From: Dioscorea cayenensis subsp. rotundata
Lineage: Eukaryota; Streptophyta; Magnoliopsida; Dioscoreales; Dioscoreaceae
NCBI RefSeq assembly: GCF_009730915.1
Contig: NC_052486.1
Span: 17,947,589 to 18,011,588, forward strand
DNA length: 64,000 nt
Direction: 5' to 3'
In this document: one piece after another, positions 50,401 to 61,200 of the stretch
How positions within the stretch are numbered: the first letter of the stretch is position 1
Layout: each line of letters begins with the position of its first letter
Program-made: the position numbers and the translations under genes
Notes under the pieces: generated by a model
Databases searched by the model: none
The model's input: only the letters and a program-made list of their open reading frames with translations
What the model was told of the DNA's origin: nothing

Positions 50401-52805
50401 TCTATACTAAATGTACTAAATAAAAATATGATCAACATACACATTGATGCAAAATCTGAACACAAAATATGATATTCTCCAAATCTCTAGTGACAAACAA
50501 TACCATGGTTACCATGAAAAACTAACTCCATTAATTTTACAAACTGTTTTGCAGATTGAAAGACTTAAACAAGATGGTGTGACTTATTCTAATCTTGGAG
50601 GGAAACATTTATACAGTAAACTGGTTTGCATTCTAGAAAGTCTCATTTGTTGGATTTTTAGTAAAAAGATTGGTTCGATGGCGTAAACTGAAGAGGTTTG
50701 ATAGCTAGAAACCATCATTTCCCACAGAGAGCATGTGGCATTCTTTGTGTTTTTATTTTCTTCTTCTTTTCTTGTGTAATTGCTTGTAATCTCCTTTTCA
50801 TTTTTTTGGGAACAATGTATCATATTCATTCATTTGATTCTTTTGTATAGATTTTTTTTCAATTGAATATTGTGTAAACTATTTAACTAATGGCAATTCT
50901 TCATTAGATATGTGCCTTTCTTATTTTAGATTGATGAGCAAAGAGTGATGTGTGTAAAATTATCATGTCAGTAAATTTACTGAGTTAAAAGCAATCAAGT
51001 TTTATATTTTATTTTGTTGATCAAAAATAGTGTTTTTCTTGTGAGGTAAAAAAAAAAATTAAAATTCAATTCAACTAATGAACAAATGTAGAGGTGGTTA
51101 TCACCGTCTCTGAAATTCTTATACCTCCTCAATACTTTTAGAGGCGGTTATAACCGCCTCTAAAACTCTTATTTTTCAAATTCATATTTTTAGAGGTGGT
51201 TATAACCGCCTCTAAAACTTGTGAAGAGGGATAAACCTCTACAGCTATTTCGGAGGAATAAGAAATTATTAGCTATAGAGGCGGTTATAACCGCCTCTAA
51301 AGCTATTTGCAAGATATAAGAAATTATGAGCTATAGAGGCGGTTATAACCGCCTCTACATTTGTTATAAAAAAACCGCTTTTTATGTAGATCAAATTTAC
51401 CCCAACGGTTATACTAAAGCTGGGCTCAAAGTGTAGAGCCGAACGATCTGAGACGGTTTAGAGGTGGGTGAAAAAAATTCACCTCTAAAGCTATAGAGGC
51501 GGTTTTAACCGCCTCTATAGGTCATGAAAACCGCCTCTAAAGCTCTTTTTTAGTGTAGTGTTAACAATGCAACAGGCAAAACCTTATTTAAGTGACAGAA
51601 TGGCAGAAATGCTCGTTGATCGACGCTTAGGGAATGATTACGACATTGTTCAACTGAAGAGGCTGGCTTTTGCTGCATCTCTTTGCATTAGACCAACTGC
51701 GATTCTTCGCCCTTCGATGAATGAGGTACATATATTGGTGTAATAGTAGGTTGCCCAATTGTTTCCACTGGTTTGTTTATCAATCATTCTGTTTCTAAAA
51801 ACTAGTGAAAAAAGACAGTTAAGAAGTTTCTCAACAACAAAAGATTAATAGGATAAGTAAACCTCACACAATCACCGATTTATATAAATTCAGTAATTTG
51901 TCAGTTAAGCTACCAATTTTGATAGTCATGCTTGGATTGCTGGTCCTAATCATGGTGGTTTATCCATTGCTGCCACCTTTTTGGGATTAGACGAAAAGTG
52001 ATTATGTTTTCAGGACTGTAACCTCATGCAATAACAAACGGACATCGATTAGCTTAAGTTTTGTCGTTTGAGCTGCCAATTTTGACGGTAATGCTTGGAT
52101 TACCAGTCTTAATCACAGTGGTTTATCCATTGCTTCCATCTTTTCAAGGTTAGCGAGGTAAGTTATCGATGTTTTATAAATATATCTTCATGCAATCAAT
52201 AATAAACACAATTAGCTCTGATTTGTCAGTTTATCTACCTGCTCTGGTTGTTGTGCTTGGGTTGCACCTTCTGAAGATTGATTAATAAGTTAAAAGTAAA
52301 CTATTGTTTCAGAAATATAACTTCACTCAATCACTAATTATTAATTACTTCCATCTTTTTGAGTAATCAATCACTGATAGACACCGAAAATATCGAATGA
52401 CATTCACCTTTTGAACTGTCTGATGTTAAATGTTTATGGATGAGAGTTATGAACATGCCATTACTGCAACCAAACTTTGAAGTCACCTTTGTCTCTGTCC
52501 TCAGCTTTTGACGCACAGGATGCTCATGTTTGACATAACTAAGAAACACATGCAATCAAAAGAGTGGTCTTAGATTATTAATTATCAAAGTAAACAAAAA
52601 CCATAATTTAAGCATGGATTAACATGTAACTGTTGATTAAAATATTAATGAATGTTGGCAGGTGTTAGAGCTGGTAGAGGACGGCGAGATTCCGTCGTCC
52701 TGCTGGACAAGGCCGGAAGATGAGGAAGAAGAGGAGTTCTGTGGATTCGATGATCTCGAAGAATTCGACACACCTTCATCACCATCATCAATGGCAAGTT
52801 GTTAA
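44447..52805 (+). CDS. Class VI receptor-like cytoplasmic Ser/Thr kinase (RBK type)
   Basis: Seven exons: 44447-44645, 44736-44990, 45094-45251, 45351-45430, 45494-45629, 51576-51725, 52662-52805; 1,122 bp, 373 residues, phases consistent. No signal peptide or membrane segment. Landmarks: [15 protein letters not shown], glycine loop [11 protein letters not shown] (71-81), Lys92 in [17 protein letters not shown] (Asp188), DFGLARWLP (Asp207), APE as LAPEYF (234-236), [18 protein letters not shown], and an acidic tail ([12 protein letters not shown]). All catalytic residues are present. The PSEWSHRAV activation segment and short N-terminus fit RLCK VI kinases, some of which bind ROP GTPases (family knowledge). 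A 5.86-kb CACTA transposon sits in the intron between residues 276 and 277; function depends on correct removal of that intron. The start is ATG 44447; an upstream GTG is not a start. Confidence 0.92.
45720..45845. repeat. Left subterminal repeats of the CACTA element
   Basis: Two diverged palindromes of the form GAGCCGGTTTT...ATCGGCTC and AGAGCCGGTTTAAAATAACC, related to the GAGGCGGTTATAACC units at the other end. In CACTA elements such subterminal motifs bind transposase. Confidence 0.7.
45866..46354 (+). pseudogene. Captured fragment of unknown gene in the CACTA element
   Basis: A GC-richer block with coding character. One plus-strand frame, open from about 46040 to 46354, includes [40 protein letters not shown] and [15 protein letters not shown]. 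Another frame opens at ATG 45887. The family is not recognised and frames shift along the block. Since the next segment comes from an unrelated gene, this is probably another captured exon. Confidence 0.4.
46523..46945 (+). pseudogene. Captured seryl-tRNA synthetase 5' gene fragment
   Basis: Three exons: 46523-46655 ([34 protein letters not shown]), 46730-46800 ([11 protein letters not shown], stop, [10 protein letters not shown]), 46871-46945 ([20 protein letters not shown] then EKEI and a stop). These match the N-terminal helical tRNA-binding arm of cytosolic SerRS (MLDINLF, ESQRRRF, DKEWRQRQFELENLRKDFNK, KKLTAEKEAEV). In-frame stops TAA and TGA in the second exon, plus the end of the homology at TAG, show it is non-functional. 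The catalytic domain is absent. GT-AG introns are kept, so it was copied from genomic DNA, not mRNA. Confidence 0.85.
47126..50686 (+). pseudogene. Captured ceramide glucosyltransferase (glucosylceramide synthase) gene copy
   Basis: Family GT21 enzyme that adds glucose to ceramide. Exon remnants in order: 47126-47243 ([20 protein letters not shown]), about 47847-47910 (VDVKIV, 2-bp insertion, [15 protein letters not shown]), 48126-48203 ([20 protein letters not shown]), 48556-48618 ([14 protein letters not shown]), 48718-48814 ([18 protein letters not shown]), 49157-49234 ([17 protein letters not shown]), 49405-49616 ([20 protein letters not shown]), about 49745-49918 ([20 protein letters not shown]), 49979-50102 ([16 protein letters not shown], then stop), 50555-50686 (LGGKHLYSK, then frame change). 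The first exon and an intact exon with the catalytic DDD-VRLHPG motif were not found. Stops and frameshifts make it a pseudogene. Confidence 0.88.
51090..51555. repeat. Right subterminal palindromes of the CACTA element
   Basis: Six copies of a 20-26-bp palindrome, consensus GAGGCGGTTATAACCGCCTC, near 51092, 51140, 51191, 51287, 51334 and 51496, some with one or two changes, plus half-sites next to the terminal repeat. Spacing varies from about 47 to 160 bp. Confidence 0.85.
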
Positions 52806-53926
52806 CCATGTAATTAATTAATCTAAAGTCTCATCTAATCCTGAATGTGCACAGATAGAGGTTGAGTGAAAGCAGAAAAGGCAATCACTTGGTGAGATGA
52901 ACAACAACTAGAAAACTCAAAAATTTGTTGAATATTGAATGAAAAGCAGGTGAGCTTGGTCTTGTAAGATGGCAAGTGGTGGTGATGGATTGGATTTTTA
53001 GGTGTATGTTAATGTATGTACTTTGTGTATACACTTTGCAATCAATCAGTCACATTTTGAAAAGTTTATGGATTGTGGCAGGTGTGCAATTGGATCAATC
53101 AATGATCATTAATTTATGATTGAAAGCTGTGGAGTTGGTTGAGCCAAAAAAACCAGACAAAATGGGTTTGGAGATTTGAAAGGTGGTGGTGGGTGGCTGT
53201 GGAAAACCATAATTTTAGATTAATATTTCTATATCTATAATTTGACTGTGATTGGGGAGAATTTAGGGGAAAAATAGTAGTTAAAAAATTGTAGAAAATC
53301 AGTAGTACTTTTTCTTTTTCTTTTTTTGTTTATTTTGTTATAAAACTGAGTGTCAAGCCCACCTTGCAATTCATTATTAACAATCGTGCCTGCCTGCGAG
53401 GCAAACCATGTATAATAATGTGGGCATAGATTAAAAGAAGAACAAATAATACACAATAAAAAAAAAAACTAAATTCATATAAAAATAATTAGGATTTTTA
53501 ATACTCATGATATGAAAGATTGGGGGAAGATGTTTGTAATTGATGCTATTGAATTTTAAAAATATTTTTAATACAAAGATAAAAGGCTTTACATGTATAC
53601 ATATATCCCCACATACAAACCACATGTTGAGAATATCCGCAAGTTTGCACTTCACCTTGTGATAAGAGAGTCGAACTAGTTGAATAAACAAAATGATGGA
53701 ACATAGCATATTCCTGGAACAAAGGAAAATAAACAAATTTCCACATCAATCTTACTCCCTCTTGGGAATAGCTTGCACGCCTGGAAAAAGGGGGCACATC
53801 AATTTTAATCCACGCTTAATAACTATCCAAAGCTCCAAACATATCCAAACACAGACCATAAATTCCGCAGCACAATAAAACAATACTTCACCTAACATAA
53901 ACATTTTGTGCGGTCATTTGAACGTT
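52806..53926. other. 3' flank of the kinase gene and AT-rich spacer
   Basis: No further gene seen. Minus-strand ORFs here are AT-rich without recognisable domains. Confidence 0.45.
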
Positions 53927-54142
53927 TTACAATAAAACCCCCTTTAACATCTCTTGAAGAAATGCTTTGATCTGTATTTCAATGTGTACCGAATCTACTG
54001 ATTTCGATGACACATTCTCCTGGAACCAGAAATGGATTGAATCTCCATCTATCCCCAGAAGGCCTCCCGAAGACGACATTGCTTGAAACATAAAAGAAGA
54101 CAGGTGATTCCCTTTTAGTGAGACATGCACAAGTGATGACAT
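53927..54142 (-). other. Coding-like 71-codon ORF in the 3' region of the DUF1644 gene
   Basis: Reads MSSLVHVSLKGNHLSSFMFQ and later DGDSIHFWFQENVSSKSVDS, with balanced codon use unlike the AT-rich frames nearby. It follows a TTTTTAG acceptor-like site and a stop just before its ATG. It lies 0.25 kb past the DUF1644 stop on the same strand, so it may be 3' UTR, a downstream exon, or the remnant of another gene. The family is not recognised. Confidence 0.3.
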
Positions 54143-54396
54143 AGATCATGCAGCTAAAAAGAGATGTGCATCAGATTAGTTTTAGAAAATCTAAAATATT
54201 TGATGGAACCAATCAGGGCAATTATAGATTTTACAGATAGATCAAGCTAGAAAGAAAGAATCAACTGCAATAAAATGCTATGTTTATATTTACAGACAGA
54301 AGATAGCAAGAGATGGTGCCTTGGCAGTGCAAACCATGCACTAAGACCACCTCCATTTGACAAAAGATTCTGCTGTAGTTGCTTGATGATCAGTTG

Positions 54397-55493
54397 TCAA
54401 CGGTAGTAGATGCGAGATCTGCGGCCCCTGTATCTGCAACATGAAAACATGCATCCCATAAGTGAAATTTTATCAGGTGAGTAAGAACAGAATAGTTACA
54501 TTGGCGTATTCTTTCTCATGATACAGCAGATTTCCAAATCAATGTCAGTAAAGATGAAAAGAGGATTTTTCAAGTGAACCTGTGGTGCATTTCACTTCCC
54601 CTGGATACTGCAGCACCAACAACTCTACCCATGAACTCATCATCCATTCCATCATATCTGTAGTTTTCAATTTCAACAGATGTTCTGAAAACATCATCCG
54701 AAGAAGATGAGCTTGATAGGCGGCTACTTCTCCCTGCATTTGCTCTTGCTCTTGTTCTTCGCCTGTTTCTTGATGTCTTCTTATCAAACACTTGACACAT
54801 TATACAAGCAGTCCACCAGTTGCCCTTATTTGGTGGGGCATCTTCATATTCATCACTTGTTTCTACATCCCCGTACTCAATGACGTAGTCCCCCAGCACC
54901 ACACCGCGTGGCACCTCTGAATGAATAATGCTCAACACATCTACTATTTCTGATGACTGTTGAAAATTTTCCCAATCAAGTTGTCGTGCAGGGTCCACCT
55001 CTGATGGACGAGAATGGGGGTGTTTTAGCTTGATATGCTTTTGTAATTCCATGTAATTCCCAATATAAGAACATTGCTTCTCTTCACAGCATCTTTTTTT
55101 CATGTTCAAGTGCACACGAGCTTCATCAATAACAACCCACCCAGTCACATTTCCTCGGCATAGTGGGCATGTTGGGGGATCTTCCGAGCTTGGTTCAACT
55201 GCTTGAATACTTTGTTCAGAAGTCCCACTATTCACCGAGGAACATTTTGCAACATTAGGCATCCCATATGCACATTTGAACCTTTCAAGGCAGTTAGAGT
55301 GTGTGCCATCTGTATCACATATAAATGGTCGGCAACCTTTCTCATATGATGAGCATTGCAGAAGAACCCCATTGTGTGGAAAGTCCAAACATATTGGGCA
55401 AATCACATCTTCCCAGTTAATTGTCAACTCTCCATCCTTCAAGTCAAAGGAGCATGATTGAATCACCCTCCTAGAAGGAGTCCTTGAAGCCAT
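54397..55493 (-). CDS. DUF1644 zinc-finger protein
   Basis: Two coding exons, 55493-54580 and 54433-54397; 951 bp, 316 residues. Plant-specific DUF1644 family, with two RING-like Cys/His clusters and a C2H2-like finger; some members are stress-linked, and the biochemical role is not established. Seen: CPICLDFPHNGVLLQCSSYE followed by GCRPFICDTDGTHSNCLERF, a Ser-rich linker, TCPLCRGNVTGW, CCEEKQCSYIGNYMELQKHI-KLKHPHSRP (a C-x5-C...H-x4-H finger), a DPARQLDWENF motif, an Arg- and Ser-rich basic region, and the tail YRGRRSRIYYR. Reading through the donor at 54579 gives only FT and a stop; splicing to 54433 restores the tail I remember from the family. A 5' UTR intron (55542-57038) precedes the coding exon. 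Confidence 0.9.
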
Positions 55494-57038
55494 TCCCAAC
55501 TTGCTTAGACACACATCGATACCATGACAGAGAAAGTTGATCTGATAACAATATACAATTTCAATCGATAAAATCCAATAAATCATACCAACAAAATGTC
55601 AATAACAAAATTCTTCAAAATCTTTAAATACCATAATAGAATATTGTATTGCAAAAGGCTAGTTGGCCTTACCAAACATTGGGACATGAGATAATTAATA
55701 AAAGAGGAGGGGAAAAAACAATAAATAGCTCCAGGGTTTTTAAAATGTTTAAATGATTTGAACTAGATTAGAAAAAAGACTAAAATTTCCAGAGTTCTTC
55801 AGAAAGCCCGTCAATTCTCTTACTGTACTCCTAAATTTTTTTACTCTTGAAATAAAATTTACATTATGCAAAATATAACCCACAAAATTATCAGAATTAT
55901 AATCTATATAACTCGTTCTAATGATATTTCATAGACTAGTTCATAGACTTTCACATATTGATGTAAAAGGTCATTCATGACTTTTTGATGTGAAACTTTG
56001 ACGGAGTCTAAGCCATGGATTTTTCTACAGATTCATTAAGTACAGTATAAAAATTCAAACCACAAAGATGAAAGATCACAGCCTCCGCAAATAAAATAAG
56101 CTTAAATTTAAGGCATGTGTGATCCAAATTAAAGAGCCTCTTTCCTTGGATTCCTTGAAAAAGAAAAAAAGACGACATTTTTGAAATTACATCAAGGAAA
56201 GACATCAATAGACATTATACCTGTCTGAGGTCACGCCCTTTGAAACAATCCTCATTCAGGCCTTTCTAACTAAACCACACAGTCTCATCATTTCTCTCCA
56301 AAACAGTCCTCTGCCACATCCAGTTTTATTCTCATTTAGAACTCATTCTTCTTTTCTATAACATCCACCACTGAATTCAAAATCAATACCATGACCTAAA
56401 TCATGCTGGTGACTAACATTATTGAATAAAGCAACCACGTAGAAAAAAAAAAAGCAAACTTAATTGAAAATCAACCAACATTCAACATATATTGTCTACT
56501 GACTTCCACTTAATACACACCCCTTCCAATTCGCCCTGCCATTCTACAAGCAACAGACTACATCAGTGTGTGTTAATTTTAAAAAACCTCACTTCAATGC
56601 ATCGAAAATTCTTAATCCCAAGAACAAAATCAAATTTTGGCCATAAAAATTCTGGAAATTTTTTTTCAAACATTAAATATAAGGAACCTGGTGAAAAGCT
56701 TGAAATTAATAGAAATACCCGCCAAATGAAAACAAACCCTAAAAAACTCCCTTTGTTACCCTACCAAAAGATTTAAACTAAATATCCATCCATCAAATCA
56801 CGTATTTTTGGGTACCGGCCATCAATATCATCACTAGTTATCGAACCAGAGATCCATGATTCCTACTTCATATAACATCAAATGGACCATTTTTATCCCC
56901 CTTTCACAATATATCACCAAAAACAGAGAAATCAAACTAAGAAAAATCACCAAATCTCACCATAAAAAGGTATCAGAAAGAATAAACTCAAACAATATTC
57001 ACTGTAAAAGATAAGGATTGAATTAAAAGATTTCTCAC

Positions 57039-57112
57039 CTTCAGAGATCGGCTTGCGCACTAGATCAGCAACCGGATCATCCAGATACTGAAAACCCAAA
57101 CCCTAACCCTAG
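57039..57112 (-). promoter_or_regulatory. Leader exon of the DUF1644 gene with telo-box
   Basis: GC-richer segment ending GAAG|GTGAG on the minus strand. It begins near a CTAGGGTTAGGGTTT telo-box (57098-57112). Telo-boxes are frequent near transcription starts of plant housekeeping genes. The matching acceptor is CAG at 55544-55542. Confidence 0.5.
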
Positions 57113-58225
57113 AAGACTTTTGGAGTGCTGGGAATTGGAAAAGAAGTACGAAAGACGGAACCAAAAAAGAAAGAGAACGTCTGGGAATTCGTCACTTTAT
57201 TAAAAGAAAAAAATAAAGGAAAAAAAAGAGAGAGCGTGAAGAACGTTTTGCCCTTTTTGCCCCTTTCAAAACTTGAAATGTCATTTGACAATGAAAATTA
57301 CTTACATGCCCTACTTATATTGTTATTTTTATTTTATTTTATATGCGTTGCCCATTTTCCCATGCATGAGTTTAGTTTTTTTAATACTTATACACAAGCA
57401 CAAATAGGATTTCAATTCTCAACTTTCAAATAATGAGTGGAATAAAATTGTAACTATTCTATTACATAATAGTGTTTTTAGGTATTAAGAAAATTTGAAT
57501 TTTTTAAAAAGAGAAATAAATAAATAAACTCATTTTTAATATGTATTAAATTTTACAGAATTATTTAAGGGTAGTTTGGTAAATAAGAAAGAATGAAAGG
57601 TATTCTATTCTGTCTCATTTTTATATGTTGTGAATGTTAGTATCAATCATTGTCATTTGAGTGTTTGTCATAAGACATATTAATTCGAATTCTTTTAAAA
57701 ACTCTTTTCCACTTGCTGTGGTTGATTTTGACTCTGAAAAAATTTTCTAAATTCTCCTTTCATTTCTGATTATCCAAGTGGCTCAAATGGTTCTGTTCTT
57801 CAAGATATGAACCACAAAAAATTCATGTTAGTTAGTCACCACAAATAAAATGAAATATATGATAAACAAACATAAATAACTACTAATCTTTTTTCAATCT
57901 GAAGAATGAATGGACCAGAAGAATTATCCATTTAAATCAAAATCCTTAATCACACAACATAAATAAAATTAAATAACAGACAGAAAAGTCCTCATTTTGC
58001 AAATATAGCCTTGAAAGAGCACACATCATTCCAGAAAAAAGAAAAAAAATATATAACAAAGTTCAGTTAAGAGGATTTCTTGGAGCGTTTTACAAAATTT
58101 TCGGAAACTTGTATGTAGACCAAAGTAGTACAAAGCACACACAGGCAATAAATATTTAGCTCAATACATGAATTGGTGTTTTATGCATATAAGGAATGCA
58201 AATTTTTGAAAAGTTTGAACTCAGA
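57113..58225. other. Spacer between DUF1644 promoter and REI1 3' end
   Basis: AT-rich, no gene supported. Confidence 0.5.
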
Positions 58226-61200
58226 TTAATGTGTGACGTTCTTAGGAAGGTTTCTAATGACGTTACTCTTCATTCCAATCTTGGAGCGCATAGCTTCCAC
58301 GCCGCTCCGATTCATCTCCCTCAAAACCTTCATTCGCACGATTTGTTCTCTTGACTGAACTGTTGCCAAGCCCATGCTTCGGTACCTGAAAATACAGTAT
58401 TTCATTTTATTTTGTTGACCAAACTAGAATTTCATCATTCATGCAAAAGTTGAAGGATGAAGTAACCGAAAAGAAAAAGGAATTTGACTACAGATGTGGA
58501 CAAGTACAGGTAGGAATTATGAGCAATTCTTATGAACATCTGACTCTGACTTGAACACAGTAATACTTAACTGCTTCACAAGCAAAACCAGTTAATTCTG
58601 TTCTTTGAGTAAATCAGGCTACAGAAATCTTGCACAAACAAAGCTTAAAAATATATATACACACATAAAGATGCAATCCTAGTGCTTCTCAAATATTACA
58701 AAGACCATATACAGGAGGCTAAAATTTGAAGTATGCAGAGATCCAGATGGAAATGGAATTTGATAGGAAGAATAATTTTATGAAAAAACACAAGCAGATG
58801 AGGAACATGATTATATGAAAAAGTGAAATCAATAGAAAGGATAATTCTAAGAGAGACAAGTAGAAAAGTGTAATATTTGACCTCAACAGAACTCATAGAA
58901 CATATGATTTAATCATAAAAGTATCTCTTCTCCAGTTTAAAAATATGTAAAACAATTGAGAAGAAGTCAAAACAGGACATTCAGAAATTAAAATGGTAGT
59001 CAAAATGGAGAAATGGATAACAAAATCCAGAGCACAATTCCAATAATTCTCCAAATAAAAAAAATGCAGATAGGAGACCCTGTACATAAAATTTGGGAAA
59101 TCAAGACTATAATCTATTTCAATAGTAATAATTAACTGAAAGAGGATTACAGCTAACAGGCAATGATGACAAGAAAAAAACTCTGATACCTTGAAGCCAA
59201 AGTAATTGCTAGAGCAATGTCGCTTGAAGGTGATGGGCGTGGTTTTTGGCGATAATAACGAAGAAATTCCCTAGAACCAAGAGTCTTAACAGATGTCTTG
59301 CCATCAGTAGTGCTTTTTATAATGAGCTCAGATCCCCCACTTCCAAGTTCAACATTGTCCACATTGTCAGATGCTACCAACTGTTTTCCTTCCACACCAA
59401 CATAGCTGCAAGAAAGCAAAACATCTTTTATCAGATTAATCATAAAGCAACACTTTGAGAGAGAGAGACTATAACTGCATCTCTATACATGAACGCTATA
59501 TTGTCAACATTGCAATAATCCCAAATCTCAACAAAGGCAAAGCACTACCTATCAAATTTTTGTTATAATTCATTAGGTCCAATAGAGCGAATGCCACACA
59601 TAAATATCAACAAATAGTATCAAACCAAGTTGTCATGATTAAAAGCAGACCGAAATGACTATGAGCCACTCAATATAAATGATAAGCATACTATATTAAT
59701 TAACCGCTGAATCTCCAATCTTGAGCAGCTTATGAGTAAATGATCTATTCAATGTCCCAAGCACCATAATCTGACTCAAAAACTACAATAACAAGAGCTA
59801 GGAAAAAATTGTTTCTCCGCATAGTAAATTCTAATAAAGATGGAGCAAAGGGTATTGCTCATGCTTTTAAATATCATGAAGAAAAGATTAAACCTGCTGC
59901 TATAATCGTAGAATTCCTCCAATTCTGCTTCCTCATCATCGCCTCCGTCACCATAATGTACCTTGCAATGACCTTTTGCAATCATGTGCTTCCTAACAGC
60001 CTCCAGGCTATGAAAAGGATGACATCTATCATTGCAATACAAGCACATGAAATCCCTTTTAACCTGGAGAATAGGAAAACAACACATGCAAGCACATTTA
60101 AGTCATCATAAAGTAAAAGACAGGATTCTTGATCAGGGTTTTTACATTTTTCCCACCTTCAGACCGACATATGTAAGGAAACCCTTGGGATCCTTCAAAT
60201 ACTCAACATCTGGTATGAAAAAACCGTGCTGCTTATGCATGTGAACCATGCAGCTCTCAATAGTTTTATGCTTTTGGTCACAAATGAAACAGCTTGCAGG
60301 GTCTAGGTCTTCATCTTCATCCATGTAATCTTCTTCCTCAGCATCAGTCCCAGAAGCATCCTCATTTACTTGGAGATCCATCACAGCTTTAGAAGCCTCA
60401 TCCAGATCATCAGCAGAGCCGACCTCCACCCATTCATCATCACTTTCAGTACCCTCTTCAGCCCTTCCTTTAAACATTGGAGGCTTACTTAAAGTTGACT
60501 TATTTGGTGCACGAGTTGTAAGTGGCTTTATTACTGTAGTAATGCCAGCGCCCAGAGCACTTGCATCTTGAGAAGCTTTCAAAGCATGACTCTTTGAATT
60601 CAAATGTTGAGCATGAGCCTTAGCACTTCTGTACTCCTTCTGGCAAAGAGCACAACTGTACAACATGGGAGATGCACTCAATTTGTTCCTTTCTTCAGTC
60701 AGAGCTAATTGCCTAGACTGGAATAGTGCTTCAGTCACCCCTGGGACTCCTGCTACCTGATGAAAAAAACATATTGATCATTCAGGTATTATTGCAATTG
60801 GATTGTGGAATGTATCACAAGTCTCCAATAAAAAATTCAAAGCACAATGGTAAGCATAAAAATCATACTCCACTGGTCATCTCATCACTTTAAGAACAGG
60901 ATGGCGTTTTGTCCATCAAAGAAATTATGCAATTATATTCATGAAAAACCATAATTATTTCTGGCTACAACTACAGTATATCTATCCATATAAGGCTTCC
61001 TTAAGTTAATGGTCATTATAGTGCCCATAGCGCTCATAGAGCTTTTCTCACTATTTTCTAACTCAAAAACTTAAGTACAACTGGAAAGTTCCATATTATT
61101 ATTAAGGTCCATATTGTTGTCTATTTTAATTCTAATTTACTTAAACCGGAATCCAGCCAATGAAGTTTGTTTGAACAAGTTCTCACCTGGTAACACAATT

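Larger units (their letters stand above)
45704..51560. mobile_element. CACTA (En/Spm) non-autonomous transposon carrying host gene fragments (5,857 bp)
   Basis: Left end CACTACACCAATTT, right end (reverse complement) CACTACACTAAAAAAGAGC. The terminal repeat is followed on both sides by a TTTAGAGGC block. The perfect 3-bp target duplication TTA flanks it at 45701-45703 and 51561-51563, the length made by CACTA transposases. Subterminal palindromes occur at both ends. No transposase (TnpA/TnpD) reading frame is recognisable. The inside is instead filled with copies of host genes: an unknown fragment, a seryl-tRNA synthetase N-terminus and a ceramide glucosyltransferase, all in plus orientation, introns included. 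This is the architecture called Pack-CACTA. Confidence 0.93.

Noticed and set aside
51090-51555. CRISPR-like array
   Set aside because: Repeats are palindromic transposon subterminal motifs with irregular spacing in a plant nuclear genome.
54570-54579. DUF1644 ORF ending in RFT and a stop
   Set aside because: This is the start of an intron; splicing to 54433 gives the basic Tyr/Arg tail expected for the family.
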